DNA of 64,000 nt, taken from Haladaptatus cibarius D43. GTDB taxonomy: Archaea > Halobacteriota > Halobacteria > Halobacteriales > Haladaptataceae. Below, piece after piece: positions 8,377-15,866 of this stretch. Where the stretch lies: NCBI RefSeq assembly GCF_000710615.1, contig NZ_JDTH01000001.1, forward strand, positions 806,001 through 870,000, given 5' to 3'. The translations under genes were made by a program, and so were the position numbers. The notes under the pieces are model-generated. The model searched no databases, was not told where the DNA came from, and saw nothing but the letters and a program-made list of their open reading frames with translations. Each line of letters opens with the position of its first letter. Position 1 is the first letter of the stretch.

Positions 8377-9074
8377 GCAACCATCAGAAACGACTCTCCG
8401 TTCCGAACTCCTGGCCGGTCGAACGAAAGACCGCCACGTTCACCGTGAAGGCCGGCGCTGGCCCGCACGGGCGTGACGGTGTCCCGCTCCTCATCATTCT
8501 GCGGGACGTACTGGGCTACACGAACTCGAAGAAGGAAGCCCGCTACGCGCTCAACCAGGATTCCGTTCTCGTGAACGGCGAGGCAATCAGCGACGAACAG
8601 CGACCCATCGGCATGTTCGACATCATCGCGTTCACCGAACGCGAAGAGTACTACCGCGTCTTCCCCGACGAAGGTGGACGCCTCGCGCTGACCCCCATCG
8701 ACGCAGATGCGGCGGACGGCCGACTGGCGAAAATCGACGACAAGACGCAGGTGTCCGGTGGCGAAACGCAACTCAACCTCCACGACGGAAGCAATCTCCG
8801 CGTGGACGACGCCGACGACTACAGCACGAAAGACTCCATCGTCGTGGGAACCGAGGAGAAAGACATTCTCGCTCACTTCCCATACGAGGAAGGCTGTCTC
8901 GTCACTGCCGTCCGCGGTCAGCACGCGGGCGAAATCGGCGAAGTCACCGACATCACGGTGACGCCCGGAAGCGGTTCGAACACCGTCACCGTCGACGGTG
9001 ACGACGCCACGTTCGAAACCGTCGAAGAGTACCTCGTCGTCATCGACGAGAACTTCACGGGTGATGACGAATGA
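8373..9074 (+). CDS. rps4e: 30S ribosomal protein eS4
   Basis: eS4 (233 residues) is specific to archaea and eukaryotes. It shows the S4-like RNA-binding segment with [20 protein letters not shown] near residue 55, a central barrel ([20 protein letters not shown]) and a C-terminal KOW domain ([20 protein letters not shown]). It overlaps rpl5 by four bases. Confidence 0.97.
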   Translation: MSNHQKRLSVPNSWPVERKTATFTVKAGAGPHGRDGVPLLIILRDVLGYTNSKKEARYALNQDSVLVNGEAISDEQRPIGMFDIIAFTEREEYYRVFPDEGGRLALTPIDADAADGRLAKIDDKTQVSGGETQLNLHDGSNLRVDDADDYSTKDSIVVGTEEKDILAHFPYEEGCLVTAVRGQHAGEIGEVTDITVTPGSGSNTVTVDGDDATFETVEEYLVVIDENFTGDDE

Positions 9075-9595
9075 GCGAAGCCGAGGCCGACTTCCACGAG
9101 ATGCGAGAGCCGAAAGTGGAGAAAGTCGTCGTCCACATGGGCGTCGGTGAAGGTGGTCGAGAACTCGCCAACGCCGAGGAAATCTTAGAAGACGTGACCG
9201 AACAGGAGAGCGTCCGCACGCTGGCGAACTCCACGCTTCCGGACTTCGGCATCCGTCAGGGCGACCCAATCGGTGCGAAGGTCACGCTTCGTGGCGAAAC
9301 CGCACACGAGTTCCTCGACACTGCACTGCCGCTTTCCAGTCTCTCGAAATCGCAGTTCGACGAGACAGGGAACTTCAGCTTCGGTGTCGATGAACACACC
9401 GAGTTCCCGAGTCAGGAATACGATCCGAACGTCGGAATCTACGGGCTTGACGTGACCGTCAACCTCGTCCGACCGGGCTACCGCGTCGCAAAGCGCGACA
9501 AGGTGTCCCGCCAGATTCCGTCGAACCACCGACTGACGGCTGAGGACGCAACGGCGTTCATCGAAGCCAACTTCGACGTTGAGGTGGACGAATGA
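9071..9595 (+). CDS. rpl5: 50S ribosomal protein uL5
   Basis: uL5 (174 residues) binds 5S rRNA with uL18. It starts [20 protein letters not shown] and has the [20 protein letters not shown] motif and the [20 protein letters not shown] stretch of archaeal L5/eukaryotic L11. It overlaps rps14 by four bases. Confidence 0.98.
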   Translation: MSEAEADFHEMREPKVEKVVVHMGVGEGGRELANAEEILEDVTEQESVRTLANSTLPDFGIRQGDPIGAKVTLRGETAHEFLDTALPLSSLSKSQFDETGNFSFGVDEHTEFPSQEYDPNVGIYGLDVTVNLVRPGYRVAKRDKVSRQIPSNHRLTAEDATAFIEANFDVEVDE

Positions 9596-9768
9596 GCGAA
9601 AGTGAGAACGACGCGACCGGCGAGCAGACGGCCAAACGCACTGGACAAATCGAAACGTGCCAGCGCTGCGGTCGAAAGCAAGGTCTGGTCGGAAAATACG
9701 ACATCAATCTGTGTCGCCAGTGCTTCCGCGAGATTGCACGCGACATGGGATTCAAGAAGTACCGATAA
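9592..9768 (+). CDS. rps14: 30S ribosomal protein uS14, zinc type
   Basis: A short gene of 58 residues starts at the ATG that overlaps the rpl5 stop. The zinc site is C23-x2-C26 and C41-x2-C44 (ETCQRCGRK and [11 protein letters not shown]), and the protein ends DMGFKKYR as uS14 proteins do. It lies exactly where rps14 is expected between rpl5 and rps8. The acidic N-terminal 18 residues are a haloarchaeal extension. Confidence 0.97.
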   Translation: MSESENDATGEQTAKRTGQIETCQRCGRKQGLVGKYDINLCRQCFREIARDMGFKKYR

Positions 9769-9770
9769 CC

Positions 9771-10163
9771 ATGGCAGGAAACGACCCACTCAGCAACGCA
9801 CTCTCAGGCGTGGACAATGCCGAGAGTGTCGGTCATCTGTCCCACACGGTACAGCCCGCCTCGAACGAGATCGGCAGCGTACTTGAGGTCTTTTACGACC
9901 ACGGGTACATCGACGGCTTCGAGTTCGTCGACGACGGCAAAGCCGGTCACTTCGAGGTCGAACTAAAAGGCGCAATCAACGAATGTGGCGCGGTCAAGCC
10001 CCGGTACTCCGCGGGCAAAGACGACTTCGAGAAGTGGGAGAAACGATTCCTCCCGGCCCAAGATTACGGGTCACTCGTCGTCACGACCAGCCACGGCGTC
10101 ATGAGCCACTACGAGGCCCGCGAACAGGGAATCGGTGGCCAAGTCATCGCCTACGTCTACTAG
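9771..10163 (+). CDS. rps8: 30S ribosomal protein uS8
   Basis: uS8 (130 residues) organises the central domain of 16S rRNA. The start at 9771 follows the rps14 stop by two bases and gives [20 protein letters not shown]. Later segments [20 protein letters not shown] and [20 protein letters not shown] match the C-terminal signature. A longer in-frame reading from 9657 exists but overlaps rps14 and is not used. Confidence 0.97.
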   Translation: MAGNDPLSNALSGVDNAESVGHLSHTVQPASNEIGSVLEVFYDHGYIDGFEFVDDGKAGHFEVELKGAINECGAVKPRYSAGKDDFEKWEKRFLPAQDYGSLVVTTSHGVMSHYEAREQGIGGQVIAYVY

Positions 10164-10167
10164 AACC

Positions 10168-10704
10168 ATGCCACGAGTAGAAATCGAAATTCCGGACGAG
10201 GTGACCGCTGACGTAGACCACCTCGACCTGACCGTTGATGGACCGGAAGGAACCGTTACGCGACGGCTCTGGTACCCAGACATCACTGTCAGCGTTGAGG
10301 ACAACGCAGTAGTCATCGAGAGCGATTCCACCGACGCCAAAACGAAGGCGACGATGGGAACGTTCGAGAGCCACGCACGAAACATGATTCACGGCGTGTC
10401 CGAGGAGTGGGAGTACAAGATGGAAGTCTTCTACTCTCACTTCCCGATGCAGGTTCGTTCCGAGGGCGACGCAGTCGTCATCGAGAACTTCCTCGGTGAG
10501 AAAGCGCCCCGTAAGACGAACATCCACGGGGACACCACCGTTGAAGTCAGCGACGAGGAACTCTCCCTGCGCGGCCCCAGCATCGAAGACGTGGGCCAGA
10601 CCGCCGCGGACATCGAACAACTCACTCGCGTGAGCGGCAAAGACACGCGCGTGTTCCAAGACGGCGTCTACATCACGGAAAAGCCGTCTACAGGAGGTGC
10701 CTGA
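10168..10704 (+). CDS. rpl6: 50S ribosomal protein uL6
   Basis: uL6 (178 residues) has two related domains and sits near the factor-binding site. The start MPRVEIEIPDEVTADVDHLD is the archaeal form. The second domain has VEVSDEELSLRGPSIEDVGQ and TRVSGKDTRVFQDGVYITEK. It begins four bases after rps8 and is followed by rpl32e after three. Confidence 0.97.
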   Translation: MPRVEIEIPDEVTADVDHLDLTVDGPEGTVTRRLWYPDITVSVEDNAVVIESDSTDAKTKATMGTFESHARNMIHGVSEEWEYKMEVFYSHFPMQVRSEGDAVVIENFLGEKAPRKTNIHGDTTVEVSDEELSLRGPSIEDVGQTAADIEQLTRVSGKDTRVFQDGVYITEKPSTGGA

Positions 10705-10707
10705 TAG

Positions 10708-11409
10708 ATGGCAGACGAACCAGAACAGATAGAAGACGTCAGCGGTGTTGGCGATAGCAAGGCCGAGTCGCTCCGCGACGCGGGCTACGAGTCCGTCAAG
10801 GACATCGCCAGTGCCAGTCAGGACGACCTCGCCGAAGTCGATGGAATCGGCAACGCACTCGCCGCCCGTATCAAAGCGGACGTCGGTGCCCTCGAAGTCG
10901 AAGAGGAAACCGAAGCCGAAATCGAGGACGACGAGGCAGAGGAAGAGGAACCGGACGAAGATGTCGAAACCGAACTGCAACCACGCGGCCTGACCGAGAA
11001 GACGCCAAGCCTCGAAGACGAGGAAGCGCGACTTCTCCAACAGCGCAAACGCGAAGGCAAACCGCAGTTCAATCGACAGGACTACCACAAGAAAAAGCGG
11101 ACGCCCAAATCGTGGCGCAAGCCCCGCGGTGCGCTGAGCAAGCAACGCCGCGGCATCAAGGGCAAAGGCGACATGGTCGAGGCGGGCTACCGCACGCCGA
11201 AATCCGTCCGGGGCAAACACCCGAGCGGATTCGACGAGGTTCACGTCCACAACGTCGACGACTTAGACGGCGTGGACGGCGACACGGAAGCGGTTCGTAT
11301 CGCCTCGAAAGTCGGTGCTCGCAAACGCGAGCGTATCGAGGAAGTCGCCGAGGAAGAGGGCATTCGTGTCCTCAACCCGACCTACGTCGAAGTGGAGGTA
11401 GAAGAATGA
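10708..11409 (+). CDS. rpl32e: 50S ribosomal protein eL32 with N-terminal helix-hairpin-helix extension
   Basis: The last ~125 residues are eL32 ([20 protein letters not shown] onward). The first ~60 residues are a separate helix-hairpin-helix module ([12 protein letters not shown]-like; actual [20 protein letters not shown] and [20 protein letters not shown]), joined by a very acidic linker. The fusion makes the protein 233 residues, nearly twice the size of non-halophilic eL32. The HhH part resembles DNA/RNA-binding modules. Its role in the ribosome is unclear to me. The stop overlaps the rpl19e start by four bases. Confidence 0.95.
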   Translation: MADEPEQIEDVSGVGDSKAESLRDAGYESVKDIASASQDDLAEVDGIGNALAARIKADVGALEVEEETEAEIEDDEAEEEEPDEDVETELQPRGLTEKTPSLEDEEARLLQQRKREGKPQFNRQDYHKKKRTPKSWRKPRGALSKQRRGIKGKGDMVEAGYRTPKSVRGKHPSGFDEVHVHNVDDLDGVDGDTEAVRIASKVGARKRERIEEVAEEEGIRVLNPTYVEVEVEE

Positions 11410-11846
11410 GTGACCTGAGTGCACAGAAGCGACTCGCCGCTGACGTGCTCGACGTCGGGAAGAACCGCGTTTGGTTCGACCCCGACGCGCAGGGTGCCAT
11501 CGCGGACGCGATTACCCGCGAAGACATCCGCGAACTCGTCGACGACGGGTCGATTCAGGCGAAAGACGCAAAGAGCAACTCCCGCGGCCGCGCCCGCGAG
11601 CGCAAAGCGAAGCGCAAATACGGTCACCGCAAGGGACCGGGCACCCGGAAGGGGAAGAAGGGCGGCCGCAAGGACTCCAAAGAGGAGTGGCAGAACCAAA
11701 TCCGCGCGCAGAGACGCAAACTGCGTGAACTCCGTTCCGAGGGCGAAATCACGAAGTCGCAGTACCGCGACCTCTACGACAAGTCCAAGGGTGGCGAGTT
11801 CCGTAGCGTGCAGTATCTGCTCAACTACATCGAGAACAACTACTAA
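11406..11846 (+). CDS. rpl19e: 50S ribosomal protein eL19
   Basis: eL19 (146 residues) starts [20 protein letters not shown] and continues with the basic linker [20 protein letters not shown], which threads into rRNA. The start at 11406 overlaps rpl32e by four bases; a much longer in-frame reading upstream runs antisense to family expectation and over rpl32e, so it is rejected. Confidence 0.97.
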   Translation: MSDLSAQKRLAADVLDVGKNRVWFDPDAQGAIADAITREDIRELVDDGSIQAKDAKSNSRGRARERKAKRKYGHRKGPGTRKGKKGGRKDSKEEWQNQIRAQRRKLRELRSEGEITKSQYRDLYDKSKGGEFRSVQYLLNYIENNY

Positions 11847-11848
11847 CA

Positions 11849-12403
11849 ATGGCAACTGGACCACGATACAAGGTGCCGATGCGCCGACGCCGCGAGGTCC
11901 GAACTGACTACCATCAGAGGTTGCGCCTGCTGAAATCGGGCAAGCCCCGCCTGGTCGCTCGGAAGAGCAACCAGCACGTCAGGGCGCAGCTGGTCACGAT
12001 GGGTCCCGACGGCGACAATACGGTTGCAAGTGCGTTCTCCGGCGATCTGGAGGAGTACGGCTGGGAAGCCCCGACGGGCAACCTCCCCAGCGCGTACCTC
12101 ACTGGATACCTGCTCGGCAAACGCGCACTTGACGCCGACTACGAGGAAGCAGTCCTCGACATCGGCCTCAACACGGCAACCCCCGGTAGCAAGGCATTCG
12201 CAGTACAGGAAGGTGCAATCGACGCTGGCCTCGACATCCCGCACAACGACAGCGTGCTGGCTGACTGGTCGCGTAACCGCGGCGAACACATCGCCGAGTA
12301 CGCAGAACAGCTAGACGACTCGCTGTACGGCGGCGATTTCGACGCCACCGAACTACCTGAGCACTTCGACGAAGTGCTCTCTACCCTCCAGGAGGACGAA
12401 TAA
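11849..12403 (+). CDS. rpl18: 50S ribosomal protein uL18
   Basis: uL18 (184 residues) binds 5S rRNA. It opens [20 protein letters not shown] and contains [20 protein letters not shown] and the central [20 protein letters not shown]. The length matches archaeal L18/eukaryotic L5 rather than the short bacterial form. It is separated from its neighbours by 1-2 bases. Confidence 0.97.
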   Translation: MATGPRYKVPMRRRREVRTDYHQRLRLLKSGKPRLVARKSNQHVRAQLVTMGPDGDNTVASAFSGDLEEYGWEAPTGNLPSAYLTGYLLGKRALDADYEEAVLDIGLNTATPGSKAFAVQEGAIDAGLDIPHNDSVLADWSRNRGEHIAEYAEQLDDSLYGGDFDATELPEHFDEVLSTLQEDE

Positions 12404-12404
12404 T

Positions 12405-13052
12405 ATGTGTGCAAACTACAACGACGGCTGGGAACCCCAGACCCGTCTCGGCCGTAAGGTCGCCGAGGGCGAAATCGACACGATGGAAGGCGCCCTCAAT
12501 TCCGGACTCCCGCTGAAGGAGCCGGAACTCGTTGACCAGCTCCTTCCCGGACTCGAAGACGAAGTGCTGGACATCAACATGGTTCAGCGCATGACTGACT
12601 CCGGGCGGCGTGTCAAGTTCCGCTGTGTCTGTGCAATCGGCAACCGCGACGGGTTCGTCGGCTACGCAGAAGGACGAGACGACCAAGTCGGCGGCGCAAT
12701 CCAGAAAGCAATCGAGATTGCGAAGCTGAACATCGTCAACGTTCCTCGCGGCGCAGGCTCGTGGGAAGACCGCAGCGACCGACCGCACTCGCTCACCCAC
12801 CGGACGACCGGCAAGGCGGGCAGTGTGGAAGTTGAACTCATTCCGGCACCGGCCGGATTGGGGCTTGCGGCGACCGACACCGTGCGTAAAATCCTCGAAC
12901 TCTCGGGTATCGAGAACGCATGGACGAAGAGCCACGGCAACACGCGAACGACGCTCAACCTCGCCAAGGCGACGTACAACGCCTTGGAGAACGCATCGCA
13001 GGCACGCGGCCCGCGCGCCCGCCCCGATGAAGAGCCGGAGGTGGCCGACTGA
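12405..13052 (+). CDS. rps5: 30S ribosomal protein uS5
   Basis: uS5 (215 residues) shapes the decoding site and mRNA entry. It has the dsRBD-like motif [20 protein letters not shown] and the C-terminal [20 protein letters not shown]. The segment [20 protein letters not shown] is the archaeal insertion. Its stop shares one base with the rpl30 start. Confidence 0.97.
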   Translation: MCANYNDGWEPQTRLGRKVAEGEIDTMEGALNSGLPLKEPELVDQLLPGLEDEVLDINMVQRMTDSGRRVKFRCVCAIGNRDGFVGYAEGRDDQVGGAIQKAIEIAKLNIVNVPRGAGSWEDRSDRPHSLTHRTTGKAGSVEVELIPAPAGLGLAATDTVRKILELSGIENAWTKSHGNTRTTLNLAKATYNALENASQARGPRARPDEEPEVAD

Positions 13053-13516
13053 TGAAAGCAGTCGTCCAGATTCGCGGCGAGGTAGACATGACGCAGGGTG
13101 TCCGTGACACGCTGAGCATGCTCAACCTCCACAAGGTCAACCACTGCGCGCTGGTTCCGGAGACGGAAACCTACCGCGGCATGGTGACGAAGGTCAACGA
13201 CTGGGTCGCACACGGCGAACCAGAACGGGACGTTCTCGAGACGGTTCTGTCGAAGCGCGCACGAGTGCTCGACGGAAACGAGGACGTTGACGAGGAATGG
13301 CTCGCAGAGAACACAGAGTACGCCGACTTCGCCGAACTCGCGGAGGCGCTCCTCGACGAGGAGACGACGCTCCGAGAACAGGGACTGACGCCCGTCCTTC
13401 GACTCCACCCGCCACGCGGTGGTCACGACGGCATCAAACACCCCACGAAAGAGGGCGGCCAACTCGGCAAACACACGACTGAGGAAATCAACGAACTCCT
13501 CAAGTCGATGCGATAA
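13052..13516 (+). CDS. rpl30: 50S ribosomal protein uL30
   Basis: uL30 (154 residues) starts [20 protein letters not shown], with the conserved LNLHKVNHCALVPETETYRG. It is of the longer archaeal/eukaryotic L7 type. The C-terminal segment contains LHPPRGGHDGIKHPTKEGGQ. It is followed by rpl15 after two bases. Confidence 0.97.
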   Translation: MKAVVQIRGEVDMTQGVRDTLSMLNLHKVNHCALVPETETYRGMVTKVNDWVAHGEPERDVLETVLSKRARVLDGNEDVDEEWLAENTEYADFAELAEALLDEETTLREQGLTPVLRLHPPRGGHDGIKHPTKEGGQLGKHTTEEINELLKSMR

Positions 13517-13518
13517 CC

Positions 13519-14001
13519 ATGAGTAAGAAACGACGCCAACGTGGCTCGCGCACGCACGGCGGCGGGACGCACAAGAACCGCCGCGGTGCGGGTAACCGCG
13601 GTGGACGCGGACGCGCAGGCCGCGCCAAACACGAGTTCCACAACTACGAACCGCTCGGAAAGCACGGGTTCAAACGACCCGAAGACGCAAAGGAGACGGT
13701 GCTCACCGTGTCCGTGCAGAAACTCGACGAAGACGCCATGCTCTTCGCGGCAGAGGGCATTGCCGAGGAAACCGACGACGGCTACGAAATCGACGCACGC
13801 GACGTCGTCGATGACGGCTGGGACGCCGACGCCGTCAAGGTGCTCGGCGGCGGTCAGGTTCGCAACAGCCTCGACGTGACCGCGGACGCCTTTTCGGCAT
13901 CCGCAGTCGAACTCATCGAGGAAGCGGACGGCGACGCCGTCCTTAGCGACCGCGCCGAAGCAGAAGAAGACGAGTCGGACGACGAAGACGAAGCCGAGTA
14001 A
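13519..14001 (+). CDS. rpl15: 50S ribosomal protein uL15
   Basis: uL15 (160 residues) has the Gly/Arg/His-rich N-terminus RQRGSRTHGGGTHKNRRGAG that penetrates rRNA and the VLGGGQVRNSLDVTADAFSA C-terminal core. It ends in a run of Glu/Asp residues, as often in halophiles. It closes the tightly packed part of the superoperon; the next gene, secY, starts 314 bases downstream. Confidence 0.97.
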   Translation: MSKKRRQRGSRTHGGGTHKNRRGAGNRGGRGRAGRAKHEFHNYEPLGKHGFKRPEDAKETVLTVSVQKLDEDAMLFAAEGIAEETDDGYEIDARDVVDDGWDADAVKVLGGGQVRNSLDVTADAFSASAVELIEEADGDAVLSDRAEAEEDESDDEDEAE

Positions 14002-14315
14002 TCTTCCCCGAACATATTCCGTTTCTTGACGCCGATTTCTTTGCTACCGACTGGTTTGTTTACTCTGCTGTCTTGTTCGAACTGACAAATTGTACTGTCA
14101 TTGAAAAGGATAGTATGTGACTGACGGACACATATCGATTCGACGGTCGTCCTCGACTGGTCGAGGACGACTGAAACGTTCCCGTGATTCCGATTTTGAT
14201 TTTCCGTTCCCGGTTGGACAACGTTCGCTCGACGCGAGAAAACAGGGGAAACTCCGCTGACTGTCACATTGCGAAGTCGAAGGAGATACGTGTGATGAAG
14301 TCAGAGGCATAGTCA
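14002..14315. other. Intergenic gap between rpl15 and secY with a strong hairpin
   Basis: This 314-base stretch has no credible gene. It begins with a T-rich section (about 14020-14075) that could end transcription of the ribosomal operon. It then contains a perfect hairpin: gtcgtcctcga (14146-14156), loop ctgg, tcgaggacgac (14161-14171). Because secY is otherwise packed against rpl15 in many archaea, this gap probably gives secY its own promoter, although I cannot point to an unambiguous TATA box. Confidence 0.5.
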
Positions 14316-15779
14316 ATGGGTTGGAAAGAAACCGCAGAACCGGTTTTAACACGGATGCCCACCGTCCAGCGCCCGGAGGGGCACGTCCCCTTCAAGCGCA
14401 AGCTAACGTGGACGGCAGGCGTTCTCGTGTTGTATTTCTTCTTGACGAACGTCACTCTGTATGGAGTGGATACGAGTACAGACCTCTTCGGTCAGTTCCG
14501 CTCGCTACTCGCGGGCGCACAGGGGTCTGTGTTACACCTCGGTATCGGGCCGATAGTCACCGCGAGCATCGTCCTCCAACTGCTCGGCGGTGCCGACCTC
14601 CTCGGACTCGATACGAACGACCCGCGCGACCAAGTACTGTATCAGGGCCTCCAGAAGCTGCTGGTGATCGTGATGATCTGTTTGACCGGCCTGCCGATGG
14701 TGTTCGTCGGCGGGTTCTTCCAGCCACAGGAAGCGCTCGTCGCCGCATTTGGCTCCACGATGGCCGTGCAGTGGCTCATCTTCGGGCAGATATTCGTCGG
14801 CGCGATTCTCATCCTGTTCATGGACGAAATCGTGAGCAAATGGGGCGTCGGGAGCGGTATCGGGCTGTTCATCATCGCCGGAGTCAGCCAGAGCCTCGTC
14901 GGCGGATTCATCTCGCCCGGAATGGAGGGACAGACGGGTATCATCCCGCAGTGGATTGCCATCATCACCGGCAGCGCGCAGAACATTCCGTCGCTGTTGA
15001 CGGGTGAAGGTATCCAGTATCTCCTGTTCGGCGGCGGCAGTCTGCTCGCCCTCGCGACGACGCTGTTCATCTTCGCCATCGTCGTGTACGCAGAAAGCGT
15101 GCGCGTCGAGATTCCGCTTAGCCACGCGCGAGTGAAGGGTGCCCGCGGTCGCTTCCCCGTGAAGCTCATCTACGCGAGCGTCCTGCCGATGATCCTCGTC
15201 CGCGCCCTGCAAGCGAACATCCAGTTCCTCGGGCGCATCCTCTACAATCAACTCGGTAGTCTTCCAGCATGGCTCGGCAGTTACACCAACGGACAACCCA
15301 CGAGTGGGTTCTTCTACTATCTCGCACCCATCCAGCAACCGGGCGATTGGATGTGGTGGGCTGGTGGTCCCGCTGCGACACACGAGGCGTGGCAAGTGCT
15401 CCTCCGCGTCGCGGTTGACCTCGGCTTCATGGTCGTCGGTGGCGCAATCTTCGCCATCTTCTGGGTCGAGACGACGGACATGGGGCCGGAGGCGACCGCA
15501 AAACAGATTCAGAACTCCGGGATGCAGATACCCGGCTTCCGTCAGAACACTGGCGTCATCGAGAAAGTGATGGAGCGGTACATTCCGCAAGTCACCGTCC
15601 TCGGCGGCGCGCTGGTCGGCCTGCTGGCCGTCATGGCGAACATGCTCGGCACCATCGGCGCAGTGTCCGGTACCGGACTCCTGCTGACAGTGTCCATCAC
15701 GTACAAGCTCTACGAGGAAATCGCAGAAGAGCAGTTGATGGAGATGCATCCGATGATGCGCGAGATGTTCGGCGGATAA
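14316..15779 (+). CDS. secY: Preprotein translocase subunit SecY
   Basis: SecY (487 residues) is the channel of the Sec translocon in the cytoplasmic membrane. It starts MGWKETAEPVLTRMPTVQRP and shows ten hydrophobic segments. The plug and first loop follow TM1 (LVLYFFLTNVTLYGVD). The cytoplasmic loops ESVRVEIPLSHARVKGARGR and FWVETTDMGPEATAKQIQNS are the ribosome- and SRP-receptor-contacting loops, and the C-terminus is EEQLMEMHPMMREMFGG. Its position downstream of rpl15 is standard. Confidence 0.98.
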   Translation: MGWKETAEPVLTRMPTVQRPEGHVPFKRKLTWTAGVLVLYFFLTNVTLYGVDTSTDLFGQFRSLLAGAQGSVLHLGIGPIVTASIVLQLLGGADLLGLDTNDPRDQVLYQGLQKLLVIVMICLTGLPMVFVGGFFQPQEALVAAFGSTMAVQWLIFGQIFVGAILILFMDEIVSKWGVGSGIGLFIIAGVSQSLVGGFISPGMEGQTGIIPQWIAIITGSAQNIPSLLTGEGIQYLLFGGGSLLALATTLFIFAIVVYAESVRVEIPLSHARVKGARGRFPVKLIYASVLPMILVRALQANIQFLGRILYNQLGSLPAWLGSYTNGQPTSGFFYYLAPIQQPGDWMWWAGGPAATHEAWQVLLRVAVDLGFMVVGGAIFAIFWVETTDMGPEATAKQIQNSGMQIPGFRQNTGVIEKVMERYIPQVTVLGGALVGLLAVMANMLGTIGAVSGTGLLLTVSITYKLYEEIAEEQLMEMHPMMREMFGG

Positions 15780-15866
15780 TCTCCACGAAACACACTCGTT
15801 CCTTTTTCGCGGTCGTGCTATCCGAATCACAGAAGGGTCTTGAGTGAGACCTTTGAGCCACGGAAT

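Noticed and set aside
9657-9770. Longer N-terminus for uS8
   Set aside because: It would lie wholly over rps14 in another frame, whereas ATG 9771 gives the normal uS8 start.
11112-11405. Longer N-terminus for eL19
   Set aside because: It overlaps rpl32e completely and is Arg/Gly-rich in a shadow frame; the ATG at 11406 gives the standard eL19 start.
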